From Paracoccaceae bacterium (GTDB lineage Bacteria > Pseudomonadota > Alphaproteobacteria > Rhodobacterales > Rhodobacteraceae): a DNA stretch of 64,000 bases. A program made the translations under genes and the position numbers. Positions within the stretch are counted from its first letter, which is position 1, and each line of letters begins with the position of its first letter. The stretch lies in the NCBI GenBank assembly GCA_014323795.1, contig JACONK010000008.1:7738-71737 (forward strand). Reading direction: 5' to 3'. This document shows, piece by piece, positions 22,719 through 36,791 of this stretch. The notes under the pieces are model-generated. The model saw nothing but the letters and a program-made list of their open reading frames with translations. It was not told the DNA's origin and did not search any database.

Positions 22719-23711
22719 TCAGGCCATCGCCTCGGCCACCTCCAGGGCAAAGTAGGTCAGGATACCCGTACAGCCCGCACGTTTGAAGCCGCACAGGCTT
22801 TCCATCACCACCTTGTCCCGGTCAATCCAGCCCCGTTCGCCCGCCGCCGCGATCATCGCGTATTCGCCGGAAACCTGATAGGCGCAGGTGGGCACACCGA
22901 GCTCCGATATGCGCCGACAGATGTCAAGATAGGGCATGCCGGGTTTGACCATCACCATGTCGGCCCCTTCCTCAAGGTCACGCAAGACGAGGCGCAGGGC
23001 CTCATCCGTATTGCCCGGATCCATCTGGTAGGTCTTCTTGTCACCCTTCAGTGACCGGGATGCGCCCACTGCATCCCGGAACGGCCCGTAGAAGGCCGAC
23101 GCGTATTTGGCCGCGTAGCTCATGATCGCCACATCAGGAAAATCATTTGCTTCCAGCGCGCGGCGTATCACGCCGATGCGCCCGTCCATCATATCGGAGG
23201 GACCCAGGATATCCGCGCCCGCCTCTGCCTGCGCAAGTGCCTGTTTTTCCAGTGCCAGAAGTGTTTCGTCGTTAACCACCCTGCCGTCGCGGACAAGCCC
23301 GTCATGCCCGTCGGAGCTGTAAGGGTCGAGTGCTACATCAAGCATGATGCCGATATCCGGCACCCGGGCCCTGATCGCGCGGGTCGCCCGATTGATGAGG
23401 TTGTCGGGGTTCCAGGCCTCCTCACACGTTGGCGTCTTGTGCCTGTCGGCGGTGTAGGGAAACAGCGCGATTATCGGGATGCCTGCGTCCGTGGCGCGCC
23501 GGGCAGCCTCCACAACCCTGTCGACAGAGCGGCGCAGGACGCCGGGCATGCTTTCAACCGGTTCTTCCACCCCGTCGCCGTCGCGCACGAATATGGGCCA
23601 GATAAGATCTTTCCGGCTCAGCCCGTGTTCACGGGTCAGGTCGCGCATCCAGGATGTACGCCGCAAACGGCGCGGTCTGTGGGCGGGAAACGGGGCAGGG
23701 GTAACAGGCAT
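22719..23711 (-). CDS. hemB: Porphobilinogen synthase
   Basis: RPRRLRRTSWMRDLTREHGLSRKDLIWPIFV; ADMVMVKPGMPYLDI. Confidence 0.96.
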   Translation of the reverse strand: MPVTPAPFPAHRPRRLRRTSWMRDLTREHGLSRKDLIWPIFVRDGDGVEEPVESMPGVLRRSVDRVVEAARRATDAGIPIIALFPYTADRHKTPTCEEAWNPDNLINRATRAIRARVPDIGIMLDVALDPYSSDGHDGLVRDGRVVNDETLLALEKQALAQAEAGADILGPSDMMDGRIGVIRRALEANDFPDVAIMSYAAKYASAFYGPFRDAVGASRSLKGDKKTYQMDPGNTDEALRLVLRDLEEGADMVMVKPGMPYLDICRRISELGVPTCAYQVSGEYAMIAAAGERGWIDRDKVVMESLCGFKRAGCTGILTYFALEVAEAMA

Positions 23712-23901
23712 AATCCGGCTCCTTCGGATCAATACCTATCGCCTGGCAGACGCATGTGGCAAGCCCTGCTGACATCCTCGTATGGGATCGTCCGTGTGCT
23801 GTTGTGCCTCCGGGCCGCGCACTGGACGCCGGGTCTGCTCCATGGCAAGGTGCGGTGCAGGGATAGCAACCCGTCTGATAAGATAATCCGCTTCGCTATC
23901 G

Positions 23902-24396
<495 letters not shown>

Positions 24397-24716
24397 GACG
24401 AAACCTGTTCGGTCCCTGTGCCGGGCAGGTCGCGGTATAGAAGTCCGTCTGATGAGGCAGCAGGAATTGCTGCGGGGCAGACAGGGTGCGGTATTGAATT
24501 CTCGTTGCGCTTCCTTTTTCCGAAAGCGAATCGGTGCTGCCTCGTCAGACAGGGTGCGCTCCTGAGTCGCCTTCGCCCAGGCGCGTTGTGCTGTTTATCC
24601 CTGAGATTGGCCCCCGGGACCGGCCCGTCAACCGGGTGATGGGCCGCAGCACTATCCTCTTGTCAGCCTTCCGGGGCGTCAGCGCACCTCTTCTTGCATC
24701 CCGTGCTTGATTATCC

Positions 24717-27700
24717 ATGGGCCGGACGCTAAGTGCCGCGGCTATGGCAGACGGGCAGGATATGGGCAGCGTCACGATTTCGGGCGCACCGGAAGGGTTT
24801 GACGCAACCCTGATCGCACGGGCGGCAGCGGACAGACAGGTGTTGCATGTGGCCAGGGATGATGCCCGGCACCGCGCAATGCGCATGGCACTCGGCTTTG
24901 TGGCACCTGGTCTGCCGGTCTTCTCTTTTCCGGCATGGGACTGTCTGCCTTATGACCGCATGTCGCCGAACCCGGAGATCTCCGCCGCCCGCATGGGGTT
25001 GCTCGCAATGCTCGCGGGCGGGTTTGACCGGCCATTTGTACTGCTGACCACGATCAGTGCCGTCGCCCAGCGGATACCTGTACGCACACTGGTAGCGGAG
25101 GCAAGTTTTACCGCGACAGTGGGCCGACAGCTTGATGTGGCGGGTTTGCGCAACTACTTCGCACGCATGGGGTTCACCCAGGCGGCGACAGTGACCGAAC
25201 CCGGAAATTTTGCCATTCGCGGTGGTTTGATAGACGTCTATCCACCGGGCGAGACAGGGCCGGTTCGGCTTGATATGTTCGGAGATGTGCTGGACAATGC
25301 CCGGCGGTTCGATCCGGTAAACCAGCGCACGACAGAGAATCTGGAACGGCTGGAGCTTGCCCCTGTCAGCGAAGTGATCCTGGATGAGCCATCGATCCGG
25401 CGGTTCCGCCGGAATTACCGAACAGAATTCGGCACCACGGGCACCGATGACCCGCTTTATGAGGCGGTCAGTGTCGGCCAGAAACACGCAGGGGCAGAGC
25501 ATTGGCTGCCCTTCTTTCATGAGCGGCTGGAGACACTCTTTGATTATGTCCCCGGTGCAACGCTGTTCCTTGACGACCGGGTTGAGGCTGCGCGGGAAGC
25601 GCGGTGGCAGACGATAGTCGATCAATACAGCGCACGGGTTGAAGCCTTGCGGTCCAAATCGCGGATCGACAGTATTTATAAGCCCTGCCCGCCAGGACTT
25701 TTGTACCTCGATAAGGATGCTTTTACAGCAATAACGGCGGGCCACGCAAAGAAGCATCTGAGCGTATTACCCCAATCCACAGGTGCTGGCGTGATTGACG
25801 CCGGCGGGCGCATCGGGCGTAATTTTGCACCAGAGCGAAAATCAGAAAAAGTAATCCTTTTCAGTGCTTTAGCAAACCATGTGAAGGCACACCGCACGGA
25901 AAGCCAGGTGATCATCGCCAGCTGGTCCGATGGTGCACGGGAACGGCTTTCGGGCCTTCTCGCCGACCAGGGTGTGATCGGCCTGAACACAATTGATCGC
26001 CTGCCTGAAAACCCCCAAAAGGGTACCGTATGCCTCGCCGTCTGGCCGTTGGACGAAGGGTTCGAGGCACCGGGCCTGACAGTGATTTCCGAACAGGACG
26101 TGCTCGGCGACCGGCTGATTCGCGCCCCGCGCAGGAAGCGGCGGGCGGAAAATTTTCTGACGGAGACGACGAACCTCGGCACCGGTGACCTGGTTGTGCA
26201 CATCGACCACGGTATCGGGTGCTATAAGGGGCTGGAGACAGTCACTGTCGCCGGTGCGCCGCACGATTGCCTGCTTTTGGAATATGCCAAGGGTGATCGC
26301 CTGTACCTGCCAGTGGAAAATATCGAACTTCTTAGCCGGTACGGCCACAAGGAAGGAATGCTTGACCGGCTGGGCGGCAGTGCCTGGCAGGCCAGGAAGG
26401 CCAGTTTGAAGAAGCGTATCCGGGAGATGGCGGATAAGCTCATTCGCGTTGCTGCTGAACGTGCGTTGCGCAAGGCGGCGGTGATGGTTCCCCCCGCGGA
26501 TACCTGGGACACCTTCTGTGCACGGTTTCCCTATGCAGAGACGGACGATCAGCTGAATGCTATCGGGGACGTGGTCGAAGACCTGGCCTCCGGAACGCCG
26601 ATGGACAGGCTGGTGTGCGGCGACGTGGGCTTCGGCAAGACGGAGGTTGCCCTGCGTGCGGCTTTTCTTGCGGCGCATGCCGGGGTGCAGGTTGCCGTGA
26701 TTGCACCGACGACCCTGCTGGCCCGGCAGCATTACAAGAGTTTTTCAGAACGCTTCCGTGGCACAGGCATCCGGATTCGCCACCTGTCGCGGTTTGTCTC
26801 TGCCAAAGAGGCTGCCGTCACGCGGAATGAGATATGCGACGGCAGGGTTGAGATCGTCGTGGGCACCCATGCACTTTTGGCCAGGGGGGTCAATTTTGCC
26901 CGCCTCGGCCTCCTGGTGATCGACGAAGAACAACACTTCGGCGTGGCTCACAAGGAACGGCTAAAGGAGCTTCGGTCCGACATCCACGTCCTCACACTTA
27001 CAGCCACACCGATCCCGCGCACATTGCAGATGTCACTTTCCGGTGTGCGTGATCTGTCGATCATCGGTACGCCACCGGTTGATCGGCTCGCCATCCGCAC
27101 CTATGTCAGCGAATTTGATACAGTCACCCTGCGCGAAGCACTGCTGCGTGAACATTACCGTGGCGGGCAGTCCTTCTTCGTCGTCCCGCGCATCGCCGAT
27201 CAGCCGGACATTGAAGAGTTCCTCAGGTCCGAGGTGCCGGAGGTCACCTACGTCGTTGCCAACGGCAAGATGCTGCCGGGTGCGCTCGACGAGCGGATGA
27301 ACGCCTTCTACGACGGTAAATACGACGTGCTGCTGGCCACGACCATCGTGGAATCAGGCCTTGATATACCCACTGCGAACACGATGATTGTGCACCGGGC
27401 AGATATGTTCGGGCTGGCGCAGCTCTACCAGATCCGGGGGCGGGTAGGGCGTTCAAAAACGAGGGCTTATGCGTATCTGACGACAAAGCCAGGGGTTCCG
27501 CTGACGCCCAATGCAGAGAAACGCCTGCGTATGCTGGGATCGCTTGACAGCCTCGGGGCAGGTTTTGCGCTGGCAAGCCAGGATCTCGATATCCGCGGGG
27601 CCGGGAACCTTCTGGGAGACGCACAATCCGGCCACATCCGCGAGGTAGGATTTGAACTCTACCAGGAAATGCTGGAGGAGGCGATCACCAGAATGAAAAC

Positions 27701-28181
27701 CGGCGGGCCGGAGGATTTCCCTGACGCTGCCGACGGATGGTCACCGCAGATCAACCTGGGCGTTCCGGTCCTGATTCCCGCGGATTATGTCGGGGATCTG
27801 GACGTCCGCCTCGGCCTCTACCGCCGGCTGTCAGAACTTTCAACCAGGGTGGAGCTCGAAGGTTTCGCAGCAGAACTCATTGACCGCTTCGGCAATCTGC
27901 CCGACGAGGTTGAAACCCTGCTCCGTGTTGTACGCATCAAGGCCATGTGTTACCGTGCCGGGATTGCCCAACTTGACGGTGGCCCCAAAGGGGCGGTCAT
28001 CCGGTTCCGGAACGACAAATTTTCCAACCCGGCTGGCCTGGTGGAGTATTTTCAGGCTTCCAACGGCACGGCGCGACTGAAAGACAACAAGGTCGTCGTG
28101 CGCAGAAACTGGGACAAGGACACCCAAAAGATCAAGGGGGCCTACATCATCGTGCGGGATTTGGCGCGGCTTGCCGCCTGA
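24717..28181 (+). CDS. mfd: Transcription-repair coupling factor
   Basis: 1154 aa; [53 protein letters not shown]. Confidence 0.97.
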   Translation: MGRTLSAAAMADGQDMGSVTISGAPEGFDATLIARAAADRQVLHVARDDARHRAMRMALGFVAPGLPVFSFPAWDCLPYDRMSPNPEISAARMGLLAMLAGGFDRPFVLLTTISAVAQRIPVRTLVAEASFTATVGRQLDVAGLRNYFARMGFTQAATVTEPGNFAIRGGLIDVYPPGETGPVRLDMFGDVLDNARRFDPVNQRTTENLERLELAPVSEVILDEPSIRRFRRNYRTEFGTTGTDDPLYEAVSVGQKHAGAEHWLPFFHERLETLFDYVPGATLFLDDRVEAAREARWQTIVDQYSARVEALRSKSRIDSIYKPCPPGLLYLDKDAFTAITAGHAKKHLSVLPQSTGAGVIDAGGRIGRNFAPERKSEKVILFSALANHVKAHRTESQVIIASWSDGARERLSGLLADQGVIGLNTIDRLPENPQKGTVCLAVWPLDEGFEAPGLTVISEQDVLGDRLIRAPRRKRRAENFLTETTNLGTGDLVVHIDHGIGCYKGLETVTVAGAPHDCLLLEYAKGDRLYLPVENIELLSRYGHKEGMLDRLGGSAWQARKASLKKRIREMADKLIRVAAERALRKAAVMVPPADTWDTFCARFPYAETDDQLNAIGDVVEDLASGTPMDRLVCGDVGFGKTEVALRAAFLAAHAGVQVAVIAPTTLLARQHYKSFSERFRGTGIRIRHLSRFVSAKEAAVTRNEICDGRVEIVVGTHALLARGVNFARLGLLVIDEEQHFGVAHKERLKELRSDIHVLTLTATPIPRTLQMSLSGVRDLSIIGTPPVDRLAIRTYVSEFDTVTLREALLREHYRGGQSFFVVPRIADQPDIEEFLRSEVPEVTYVVANGKMLPGALDERMNAFYDGKYDVLLATTIVESGLDIPTANTMIVHRADMFGLAQLYQIRGRVGRSKTRAYAYLTTKPGVPLTPNAEKRLRMLGSLDSLGAGFALASQDLDIRGAGNLLGDAQSGHIREVGFELYQEMLEEAITRMKTGGPEDFPDAADGWSPQINLGVPVLIPADYVGDLDVRLGLYRRLSELSTRVELEGFAAELIDRFGNLPDEVETLLRVVRIKAMCYRAGIAQLDGGPKGAVIRFRNDKFSNPAGLVEYFQASNGTARLKDNKVVVRRNWDKDTQKIKGAYIIVRDLARLAA

Positions 28182-28272
28182 ACTCTTGCCCAAATCGCAC
28201 CGATTGCGTATTTTGAAAACAGAAACCTGGATTCAGAACGGATCGGTTATTTCGCTGATCCGGTGTCCGGGA

Positions 28273-29556
28273 CTACATCCCTTCATAAACCGGGAAGCGG
28301 GCGCAAAGTGCCCCTGCCTTTGCCTTGACGGCCTCTTCGGTGGCGTTGTTGCTGTCTTCCCCGTGGACCGCCAGCCCATCGACGATTTCCACGATCATAT
28401 CAGCGATCTGGCGAAATTGTTCCTCACCAAATCCGCGGGTGGTTCCGGCGGGTGTACCCAGACGGATGCCGGAGGTGATTGCGGGTTTTTCCGGGTCAAA
28501 CGGGATGCCGTTTTTGTTGGTGGTGATATGCGCACGATTGAGCGCCTTTTCGGTGGCGTTGCCTTTCACGCCTTTGGGGCGCAGGTCAACGAGCATCACG
28601 TGAGTGTCCGTGCCCCCCGTCACGATATCAAGCCCGCCGCAAATTAGCTGGTCGGCCAGGGCCTGTGCATTGGTGATCACCTGTTTTTGATAGTCGATAA
28701 AGCCCGGCTCCAGTGCTTCGCCGAAAGCCACGGCCTTGGCTGCGATCACATGCATCAGCGGGCCACCCTGGATGCCCGGGAAAATGGCCGAATCTACCTT
28801 TTTGGCGATGTCTTCGTCATTCGTCAGTATCATGCCGCCGCGCGGGCCACGCAGGGTTTTGTGCGTGGTTGTCGTGACCGCATGACAGTGCGGGAAGGGC
28901 GACGGATAAAGGCCTGTTGCGATTAGCCCGGCGAAGTGGGCCACGTCGGCCAGCACATAGGCATCAACGGTATCGGCGATTTCCCGGACGCGGATAAAGT
29001 CAATCATCCGCGGAATGGCAGAACCCCCGGCGATTATCATCCTGGGCTTATGTTCGGCGGCCAGATCGGCCATCTGGTCGTAATCAATCATGTTGTCATG
29101 GCGGCGCACACCGTACTGGATTGCGTTAAACCATTTGCCGGATTGATTCGGCTTTGCCCCGTGGGTCAGGTGGCCGCCGGCATCAAGGCTCATTCCGAGG
29201 ATCGTGTCACCCGGCTGCAGGAGTGCCTGAAAAACGCCCTGGTTCGCCTGGCTGCCGGAGTGCGGCTGCACATTGGCGAAATCACATTTGAACAGTTTGC
29301 ATGCCCGCCTGATCGCCAGTGTTTCGGCAATGTCAACAAATGCGCATCCCCCATAGTAGCGGCGGCCCGAATAGCCTTCGGCGTATTTGTTGGTCATGAC
29401 CGAGCCCTGCGCCTCCAGAACCGCTTTGGAAACAATGTTTTCCGAGGCGATCAACTCAATCTCATCCCGCTGGCGGGAGAGTTCCTTGCCTATGGCGGCA
29501 TAAATTTCCGGGTCTTGGGAAGCGAGGTTTTGGGTGAAAAACGCTGAATCCGGCAT
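28273..29556 (-). CDS. glyA: Serine hydroxymethyltransferase
   Basis: [52 protein letters not shown]; start at [11 protein letters not shown]. Confidence 0.97.
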   Translation of the reverse strand: MPDSAFFTQNLASQDPEIYAAIGKELSRQRDEIELIASENIVSKAVLEAQGSVMTNKYAEGYSGRRYYGGCAFVDIAETLAIRRACKLFKCDFANVQPHSGSQANQGVFQALLQPGDTILGMSLDAGGHLTHGAKPNQSGKWFNAIQYGVRRHDNMIDYDQMADLAAEHKPRMIIAGGSAIPRMIDFIRVREIADTVDAYVLADVAHFAGLIATGLYPSPFPHCHAVTTTTHKTLRGPRGGMILTNDEDIAKKVDSAIFPGIQGGPLMHVIAAKAVAFGEALEPGFIDYQKQVITNAQALADQLICGGLDIVTGGTDTHVMLVDLRPKGVKGNATEKALNRAHITTNKNGIPFDPEKPAITSGIRLGTPAGTTRGFGEEQFRQIADMIVEIVDGLAVHGEDSNNATEEAVKAKAGALCARFPVYEGM

Positions 29557-30098
29557 GGTCTTTCCTTCCTGTTGTGCCGTGCCGGTTCGGCAAACCCGGC
29601 ATATCCGATACGGTCTGCGGGCGACCATGCGCCCGGGAATCATATCGTATGTAGGATGAACGCGGCCCGGGGGAAAGCGGATTTTTGCCCGGTGGTGCGC
29701 CAGGGACATCTTCGTGCGGATGATGGCCGGTTTTGCCGCCGGGCACCTCCCCGCCCCCCGGAAAGCGGTGCGCAGCCCCTGACAAGGGATAACGACAGGG
29801 CACAGCGGGCCCCTGCCTTCCGCGATAACCGGTGCAAGGGCAGGTGCAACCGACAGGGAAAACCGGATGAAACAGACAATCGCCGCCGCGCCGGCAGCAA
29901 TCCTGCCTGCAACATCGACCTGGACAAATGAGTGCAACCGGGTGGAGGAGAGCTTCTGAAGACAGCAATACCTGGCCGGGCGCGTGGCAGCCTGCATTGA
30001 CGCGGGCGCGGATATTGAGGCACCGGGCGCAAACTGTGTATATTGCGCTTCTGCCTAAACATGGGTAAAATGGACGGAAATTATAAAGGAGGCCGCTT

Positions 30099-31175
30099 TT
30101 GGCAGTGACATCACAGGAACAGATCCGATACTGGGGCATCTGGGCGGTGGCCGTCCTGTTTACGCTCTGGTTTCTGGGCGATGTGCTGCTGCCCTTTGTG
30201 ACGGGTATGGCGATCGCCTACTTCCTTAACCCAATTGCTGATCATTTGGAAAGGGTCGGTTTCAGCCGTGTGATTGCGACCACAATTATCACGGTTTGTG
30301 CGCTCTTCGCCTTGCTTTTGATGCTGTTTTTCCTCATCCCGCTTCTGGGACGCCAAATTGAGGCACTGGTGGCTGCAGCACCGGGCTATGTGTCCCGGAC
30401 ACAGGCCGCGATTTCGGCGCAGTTTCCGGAATTGGCTGATGAGGATTCCGCCATCCGTCAGGGGCTGGCGTTCGTGACGGATTTCATCCAGTCGCGCACT
30501 GCGCAACTGGCGCAGGCTCTTCTGCAATCGGCACTCTCGCTTGTGGATTTTGTCATCTTCATCGTCGTGGCCCCGGTGGTGGCCTTTTATATGCTGCTCG
30601 ACTGGGGCAGGATGATTGCAAAGGTCGACAGCTGGATCCCGCGCGATCACCTGAAAATCGTGCGCCAACTGGCCCGGGAGGTAGACATTGTGCTGGCAGG
30701 TTTCGTGCGTGGCCAGATGACCGTCTGCATGATTCTGGGCACCTTTTATGCGATCGCCCTGATGATCACGGGTTTGCAGTTCGGCCTGGTTGTGGGTATG
30801 GTCGCGGGGCTGCTGACATTCATTCCCTACGTGGGTTCTGTTATCGGTGGCGTGTTGTCGATTGGGCTGGCGTTGTTCCAATTCTGGGATACCCCGCAGT
30901 GGGTGGGGGTGGTCGCCATCATTTTCGTGGCCGGCCAGATGCTTGAAGGCAATTTTCTGACTCCGAAGCTTGTCGGCGGCTCCGTCGGGTTGCATCCGGT
31001 ATGGCTGATGTTTGCGCTATCGACCTTTGGCACACTCCTCGGCTTTACAGGCCTGCTGGTTGCAGTGCCGGTGGCGGCTTGTCTCGGCGTTTTCTTCCGT
31101 TTCGGCGTGGGCCAGTATCTGACGGGGCGACTTTACACCGGACATGCCGGTAAAGAGCCTTCAACGGATGATTGA
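30099..31175 (+). CDS. AI-2E family transporter (PerM-like)
   Basis: Multi-TM protein; FIPYVGSVIGGVLSIGLAL, EGNFLTPKLVGGSVGLHPVW. Confidence 0.9.
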   Translation: MAVTSQEQIRYWGIWAVAVLFTLWFLGDVLLPFVTGMAIAYFLNPIADHLERVGFSRVIATTIITVCALFALLLMLFFLIPLLGRQIEALVAAAPGYVSRTQAAISAQFPELADEDSAIRQGLAFVTDFIQSRTAQLAQALLQSALSLVDFVIFIVVAPVVAFYMLLDWGRMIAKVDSWIPRDHLKIVRQLAREVDIVLAGFVRGQMTVCMILGTFYAIALMITGLQFGLVVGMVAGLLTFIPYVGSVIGGVLSIGLALFQFWDTPQWVGVVAIIFVAGQMLEGNFLTPKLVGGSVGLHPVWLMFALSTFGTLLGFTGLLVAVPVAACLGVFFRFGVGQYLTGRLYTGHAGKEPSTDD

Positions 31176-31863
31176 ACAGATGGTTTTTGACCTGCCGCCG
31201 GACACTGCGTTTGGCCGGGATGATTTCCTTGTGTCCGAAGCGAATTCTGCGGCCGTCGCACGGATAGAGGCATGGAGGAACTGGCCGCAAAACAAGCTGG
31301 TTCTAAGCGGCCCGGCGGGATCCGGCAAATCCCATCTGGCACGTATTTGGACAGAGGCGGCGGGGGCCACGGCCATTCCGGCTACGGAACTGCCGGGTGC
31401 GGATCTGACAGCCCTGGCAGGAACCTGGGCCGGGGTTGCCGTTGAGGATGTGCATGAAGCGGGGCCAGAGGCGCAGCGGGCACTGTTTCATTTGCACAAC
31501 CTATGCGGCCAGGACGCACGCCTGCTGTTGATGACAGGGCGCGGAAACTCTGCCGCCTGGGCCGGCGCACTGCCCGATCTTGCCTCCCGCATCGCCGCGG
31601 CACTGGAGGTGCGGGTTGGCGCACCGGACGAAAATCTGCTCGGTGCGCTTTTCGTCAAGCTCTTTGATGACCGGCAGCTGCAGGTGGCCCCGCATGTTTT
31701 ACGCCAGATGCTTCTGCATTCAGAGCGCAGTTTCGCCTTTGTAATGGAGCTTGTGAACAGGCTAGATAAATTCGCCCTGGCCAAAAAGTCCGGGGTCACC
31801 CGGAAGCTGGTGTCGGATGTGTTCAAAGAGATGCGACAGGAAGACGGACAGACAGCCCCCTGA
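31168..31863 (+). CDS. hdaA: DnaA regulatory inactivator Hda-like protein
   Basis: MVFDLPPDTAFGRDDFLVSEAN, LVLSGPAGSGKSHLARIW; follows PerM-like gene. Confidence 0.85.
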   Translation: MIEQMVFDLPPDTAFGRDDFLVSEANSAAVARIEAWRNWPQNKLVLSGPAGSGKSHLARIWTEAAGATAIPATELPGADLTALAGTWAGVAVEDVHEAGPEAQRALFHLHNLCGQDARLLLMTGRGNSAAWAGALPDLASRIAAALEVRVGAPDENLLGALFVKLFDDRQLQVAPHVLRQMLLHSERSFAFVMELVNRLDKFALAKKSGVTRKLVSDVFKEMRQEDGQTAP

Positions 31864-32393
31864 CCCCTGATGACACTACACCGCGGGCACATTTTTACAT
31901 CCCGATTCCTGTGTGGGGAAGCGGCCGGATAACCTTTATCTTCAACGCAGGCGCGATTTTGAACCGGAAGCCTGTGCCCCCTGACCGAGCGGTTGCTGTC
32001 AGTCCCTGTCCCCGACGAATTCTGCACGGTCCGCGCCACAGTCGGCCTGAGAAGAGATTTGGCGTAACGATAAAACCACACCCGCGCCACACGGCATGCC
32101 GGTTGTCGGGCCCCTGGTTATCGATCCGGCGCACCCGTCGTTTCCATTCATTCCCGATACGTCGCTGACGCCGGTTCTCTGGTTGTGGCGCGGGTCTGGT
32201 ATGCGGCCCGTGCAGTATTGCCTGCCGCGGCAAGCTCGCCGGGACTCTTCGGCGGGGAATCGGTCGTGCACAGGCCCGACGCCCTGGCCGCGGCACCAGA
32301 AGTTGCGGGCGTACCGACAATACGGCAATTCCCGTTGTGCGCACCCGCGTGATGGCCTAGTGAACTGGGACGTTTTAATCAAAGAGCCCGTCC

Positions 32394-33743
32394 ATGCGCC
32401 TGTCGCGGTATTTTCTGCCGATCCTTAAGGAAACCCCTGCCGAGGCACAGATCATCTCGCACCGCTTGATGCTGCGGGCCGGCTTGATCAAACAGGCATC
32501 CGCGGGCATCTACTCCTGGTTGCCCACAGGTTTCAAGGTTCTGAGAAAGATCGAGGATATCATCCATGCGGAGCAGATCCGTGCGGGGCACCACCCTATG
32601 CTGATGCCTACGATCCAGTCTGCCGACCTGTGGCGCGAAAGCGGACGTTATGATGCCTATGGGGCAGAGATGCTGCGCATCAGGGATCGCCACGACCGGG
32701 ACATGATATACACTCCCACAGCAGAGGAGCTGATCACGGACATCTTCCGTTCCCATGTGACCAGCTATCGCGACCTGCCGCTAACGGTATACCAGATCCA
32801 GTGGAAATTCCGCGACGAGATGCGTCCGCGTTTCGGTGTCATGCGGGGGCGCGAATTCTACATGAAAGACGGTTACAGTTTTGACCTGACGAGGGAAGAC
32901 GCATTGCACGCCTACAACCGCCATCTCGTCAGTTACCTTCGAACCTATGAACGGATGGGTCTGCAGGCAATTCCCATGCGGGCCGACAGCGGCCCTATCG
33001 GTGGCGATGATACGCACGAGTTTCTCGTGCTGGCCGACACCGGCGAATCGGAAGTCTTCTATGACAGCGCAATTACCGATCTGACCCTGGGCGACCGGGA
33101 CATCAACTATTCCAGCACCGGGCAATGTCGCAGGGTGATGGAGCAGTTCACCTCCCTTTACGCCCGTACGGACGAAACCCACGACGAAGCACTCTTCAAC
33201 GCAATCCCGGAAGAGCGCCGCCGGACAGCCCGCGGCATCGAAGTCGGTCAAATTTTCTACTTCGGCACACAATACTCCGACGCATTGAGCGCAAAGGTGC
33301 AGACGTCGGATGGCAGCCAGGCGGCCGTGCATATGGGCAGCCACGGTATCGGTGTTTCCCGCCTCGTCGGCGCGATCATTGAGGCGAACCACGACGACAA
33401 GGGCATCATCTGGCCCGAAGGCGTAACGCCGTTCCACGTCGGCATCGTGAACCTGAAACAAGGCAATGGGGCGGCGGATGCAACCTGTGAGGCACTTTAC
33501 AGGCAATTGACCGGCCACGGGCTGGATCCGCTCTACGATGACACAAATGAACAGGCCGGGGCAAAGTTTGCAACGATGGACCTGATAGGCCTGCCCTGGC
33601 GCATCACTGTCGGCCCCCGCGGGCTGAAAAACGGTGTGGTGGAACTGACTTCGCGCCGCAGTGGGGTATGCGTGGAGCTGACGTCCGCTGATGCTGTTGC
33701 CCGGGTGGCTGAAATTTATGCGCCGCAGGGTATGGAAAAGTAA
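32394..33743 (+). CDS. proS: Proline--tRNA ligase
   Basis: [44 protein letters not shown]; class II aaRS motifs. Confidence 0.96.
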   Translation: MRLSRYFLPILKETPAEAQIISHRLMLRAGLIKQASAGIYSWLPTGFKVLRKIEDIIHAEQIRAGHHPMLMPTIQSADLWRESGRYDAYGAEMLRIRDRHDRDMIYTPTAEELITDIFRSHVTSYRDLPLTVYQIQWKFRDEMRPRFGVMRGREFYMKDGYSFDLTREDALHAYNRHLVSYLRTYERMGLQAIPMRADSGPIGGDDTHEFLVLADTGESEVFYDSAITDLTLGDRDINYSSTGQCRRVMEQFTSLYARTDETHDEALFNAIPEERRRTARGIEVGQIFYFGTQYSDALSAKVQTSDGSQAAVHMGSHGIGVSRLVGAIIEANHDDKGIIWPEGVTPFHVGIVNLKQGNGAADATCEALYRQLTGHGLDPLYDDTNEQAGAKFATMDLIGLPWRITVGPRGLKNGVVELTSRRSGVCVELTSADAVARVAEIYAPQGMEK

Positions 33744-34330
33744 TGCAAATTGATTTTCCTGCCCATTTGCAAACGGTTACAGATCAGCCGCAATGCCCAT
33801 CCTGGAACGGGGCACCAGCGGGTGCCGCGGTTTGACTGCCCCGGGAATCGGGGCAGGCTATGGGTAATGTCGTCGGCCTTTGTGCGGTGTGCCGTGCACG
33901 TGCCCGAGTGTATTCCTCAAGGCGAGTTCAGGTGCTGGACGGGGCCGTGATGAAATGGGCCGTATCGTCACATAATTTGATACCGGCACAGAAGTGAAAG
34001 GCATGGCTCTTGAAAAGGCATGCGCGCCCATGACAGGTTGTGATTTCTGGCCCGACGGCTTGCAAATATGTCTGATATGTTCGAACGATTTGACCGGCTG
34101 ACGGAGCACTGCGATGCGCCTTAACGCTTCTGCCCGTGACCAGCCGGTCGCCGTCGGTTGCTGTGACAATATCCGGATTGCATCGTGCATCCGGGATGAT
34201 ATCGGGGACGCCATCCCTCCGGCCTTTGCCGTGCAAGCCCTTGTCGCTGAAATTTCTGCAAGATTCTTCAGGAACGCCATCCGGCGATGCATCCGGCCGG
34301 GAAAAGACATTTTCACGCAGTGACAGGTCA

Positions 34331-35611
34331 ATGAACACGCTTCCTTTTTCCCGGTTCGAAATGATGATCGCCTGGCGCTACCTGCGTGCCAAACGCCGTG
34401 AGGGCGGGGTCAGCGTGATGACCTGGATTTCGCTGGTGGGTGTGGCACTCGCCGTTTTTGCGCTGATCGCCACGCTTGCCGTACGCACGGGCTTTCGGGT
34501 GGAATTTGTCAGCACGATTCTGGGCTCCAACGCCCATGCCACCGTCTATGCATCGCCCTACGTCAACGAGGCCGGGCAGACCGTGAATACTTTTGACAAC
34601 TACGAGGCGAAGGCGGAAGCCATGCGCGCCATAGACGGCGTGACCCGGGCGGCGGCCATTGTCAAAGGCCAGGTGATGGCAAGTGCGAATAACCGCAACA
34701 CGGGCGTGGAGGTTTTCGGCGAAACCTACGAAGATCTGCTGACTATCCCGCGTATTGTAAACCCGCAGATCAGGCGCGGCGCGATTGAAAACTACAGGAA
34801 AGGCGTTGCCATCGGCACCGGTGTTGCGCGAAAATTGGGGTTGGCCCCCGGCGACAGGATCACGCTGATTTCCCCTGATGGCTTCCAGACCGCTTTCGGC
34901 ACCTCGCCACGGGTGTCTGCCTATGAGGTCGTTTATATCTTTGGCGTGGGCCGCTATGATATTGACCAGACGCGCATCTACATGCCGCGGGAAGAGGCGC
35001 AGGCCTACTTCAACAGGGCAGGCGTGGTCGATGAATTTGAAGTGCAGGTGACCGATCCGGAAACTGTGGAAAGGCTAACGGCGGCACTTGCCCGCGCCGG
35101 CGGGCCTGACGCGCTGGTCTGGACCTGGAAGAACGCATCCGGCGGATTTCTGAGGGCATTGGAGATGGAGGACAATATCATGTTCATCATTCTTTCCATC
35201 CTTGTCATGATCGCCTCGCTGAATATCGTTTCCGGCCTGATCATGCTTGTCAGGAACAAGGGGCGCGACATAGGTATCCTGCGCACCATAGGCTTTTCAG
35301 AAGGGGCGGTCCTGCGGATATTTTTCCTGTGCGGGGCATCCATTGGCGTGGCCGGCACCGCGGCCGGCGTGGTATTTGGTTGTCTATTTGCGATTTACAT
35401 CGACCCGATCTTTCGGCTCGTGAACTATTTGGCGGGCGGTGGTATCTGGGATCCGCAATATCGGCTGTTGTCGGAATTACCCGCGAAACTGGAACCGGGC
35501 GACGTGTTCTTCGCGGTGTTTCTGTCACTGTTTCTGAGTTTCGTTGTAACCCTTTTCCCGGCCCGCCGGGCCGCGCGGATGAACCCGGTGGAGGCGCTCC
35601 GCTATGAATAG
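34331..35611 (+). CDS. lolC: Lipoprotein-releasing ABC transporter permease LolC/E
   Basis: [52 protein letters not shown]; overlaps lolD. Confidence 0.93.
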   Translation: MNTLPFSRFEMMIAWRYLRAKRREGGVSVMTWISLVGVALAVFALIATLAVRTGFRVEFVSTILGSNAHATVYASPYVNEAGQTVNTFDNYEAKAEAMRAIDGVTRAAAIVKGQVMASANNRNTGVEVFGETYEDLLTIPRIVNPQIRRGAIENYRKGVAIGTGVARKLGLAPGDRITLISPDGFQTAFGTSPRVSAYEVVYIFGVGRYDIDQTRIYMPREEAQAYFNRAGVVDEFEVQVTDPETVERLTAALARAGGPDALVWTWKNASGGFLRALEMEDNIMFIILSILVMIASLNIVSGLIMLVRNKGRDIGILRTIGFSEGAVLRIFFLCGASIGVAGTAAGVVFGCLFAIYIDPIFRLVNYLAGGGIWDPQYRLLSELPAKLEPGDVFFAVFLSLFLSFVVTLFPARRAARMNPVEALRYE

Positions 35612-36314
35612 CGCGGTGACGCTTGCCGGTATTGAAAAGAGTTACAACCGGGGCACACCGGGGCAAATCCGGGTGCTGGCGGGGGTGGAACTGTCTGTCA
35701 ATGAAGGCGAGGTTGTGGCGCTCGTGGCACCTTCCGGTGCCGGCAAGTCGACACTTCTGCATATCGCCGGACTTCTGGATACACCCGACAGCGGCACCGT
35801 GGAAATCGGCGGCAAATCGGTCGGGCAGGGGGATCGGGAACGGACGCGCATCCGCAGGCAGGAGGTTGGCTTCGTCTACCAGTTCCACCACCTGCTGGCG
35901 GAATTCACCGCGGTTGAGAATATTGCCCTGCCGCAGCTTGCAAACGGCGTGGCGAACCGGGCGGCGCGGGACCGTGCAGCGGATCTTCTGGCCATGGTGG
36001 GGCTCTCGAAACGCGGCGATCATCGCCCGGCAGAGCTCTCTGGCGGCGAACAGCAGCGGGTGGCGTTTTGCCGGGCACTTGCCAATAGCCCGCGGCTGCT
36101 GCTGGCGGATGAGCCGACCGGCAATCTTGATCCGGGCACCTCTGACACTGTTTTTGACGCGCTGATGACCCTCGTGCGGTCGTCCGGCATGTCGGCGGTG
36201 ATTGCGACCCATAACCTGGCCCTGGCCACCCGGATGGACCGGCAGGTCCGGCTCGACGCCGGCATGCTGTATCCGGCGCAAGATTGCTGTTTACCCCCGG
36301 CGGGTTTGGGTTAG
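35604..36314 (+). CDS. lolD: Lipoprotein-releasing ABC transporter ATP-binding protein
   Basis: [56 protein letters not shown]. Confidence 0.94.
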   Translation: MNSAVTLAGIEKSYNRGTPGQIRVLAGVELSVNEGEVVALVAPSGAGKSTLLHIAGLLDTPDSGTVEIGGKSVGQGDRERTRIRRQEVGFVYQFHHLLAEFTAVENIALPQLANGVANRAARDRAADLLAMVGLSKRGDHRPAELSGGEQQRVAFCRALANSPRLLLADEPTGNLDPGTSDTVFDALMTLVRSSGMSAVIATHNLALATRMDRQVRLDAGMLYPAQDCCLPPAGLG

Positions 36315-36347
36315 CCTGTATCTTGTGATCATCCAAAGGAGATTTCC

Positions 36348-36791
36348 ATGCGTTATGCCCACACCATGGTCCGTATCACGAACATCGATGAAAGCCTTGA
36401 TTTCTGGGTAAACAAAATGGGTTTTGAGGAAGTGCGCCGGAACGAGGTGCCCGAGGGCAGGTTCACGCTGATCTTCCTGGCCCCGCCACAGGATGTACCG
36501 GGGGCGCGGACCAATCGTACGCCGGAACTGGAGCTGACCTACAACTGGGATTCGGATGAAATCTACACAACGGGCCGGGCCTGGGGGCACCTGGCCTACC
36601 GGGTCGATGATATTTACGCGGTCTGCCAGGGGTTGATGGACAAGGGTGTGGCCCTTAACCGCCCGCCCCGTGACGGGCGCATGGCATTTGTGAAATCGCC
36701 GGACAATATCTCTGTCGAGCTTATTCAGGACGGTGCCGCCCTGCCCGTGCAGGAACCCTGGGCCGGCATGAAAAACACCGGCGACTGGTAG
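36348..36791 (+). CDS. gloA: Lactoylglutathione lyase (glyoxalase I)
   Basis: MRYAHTMVRITNIDESLDFWVNKMGFEEVRR; ELTYNWDSDEIYTTGRAWGHLAYRVDDIY. Confidence 0.93.
   Translation: MRYAHTMVRITNIDESLDFWVNKMGFEEVRRNEVPEGRFTLIFLAPPQDVPGARTNRTPELELTYNWDSDEIYTTGRAWGHLAYRVDDIYAVCQGLMDKGVALNRPPRDGRMAFVKSPDNISVELIQDGAALPVQEPWAGMKNTGDW

Noticed and set aside
29557-30098. Riboswitch in the long glyA leader
   Set aside because: I could not recognise a glycine or folate riboswitch consensus by eye; an Infernal/Rfam scan would be needed.
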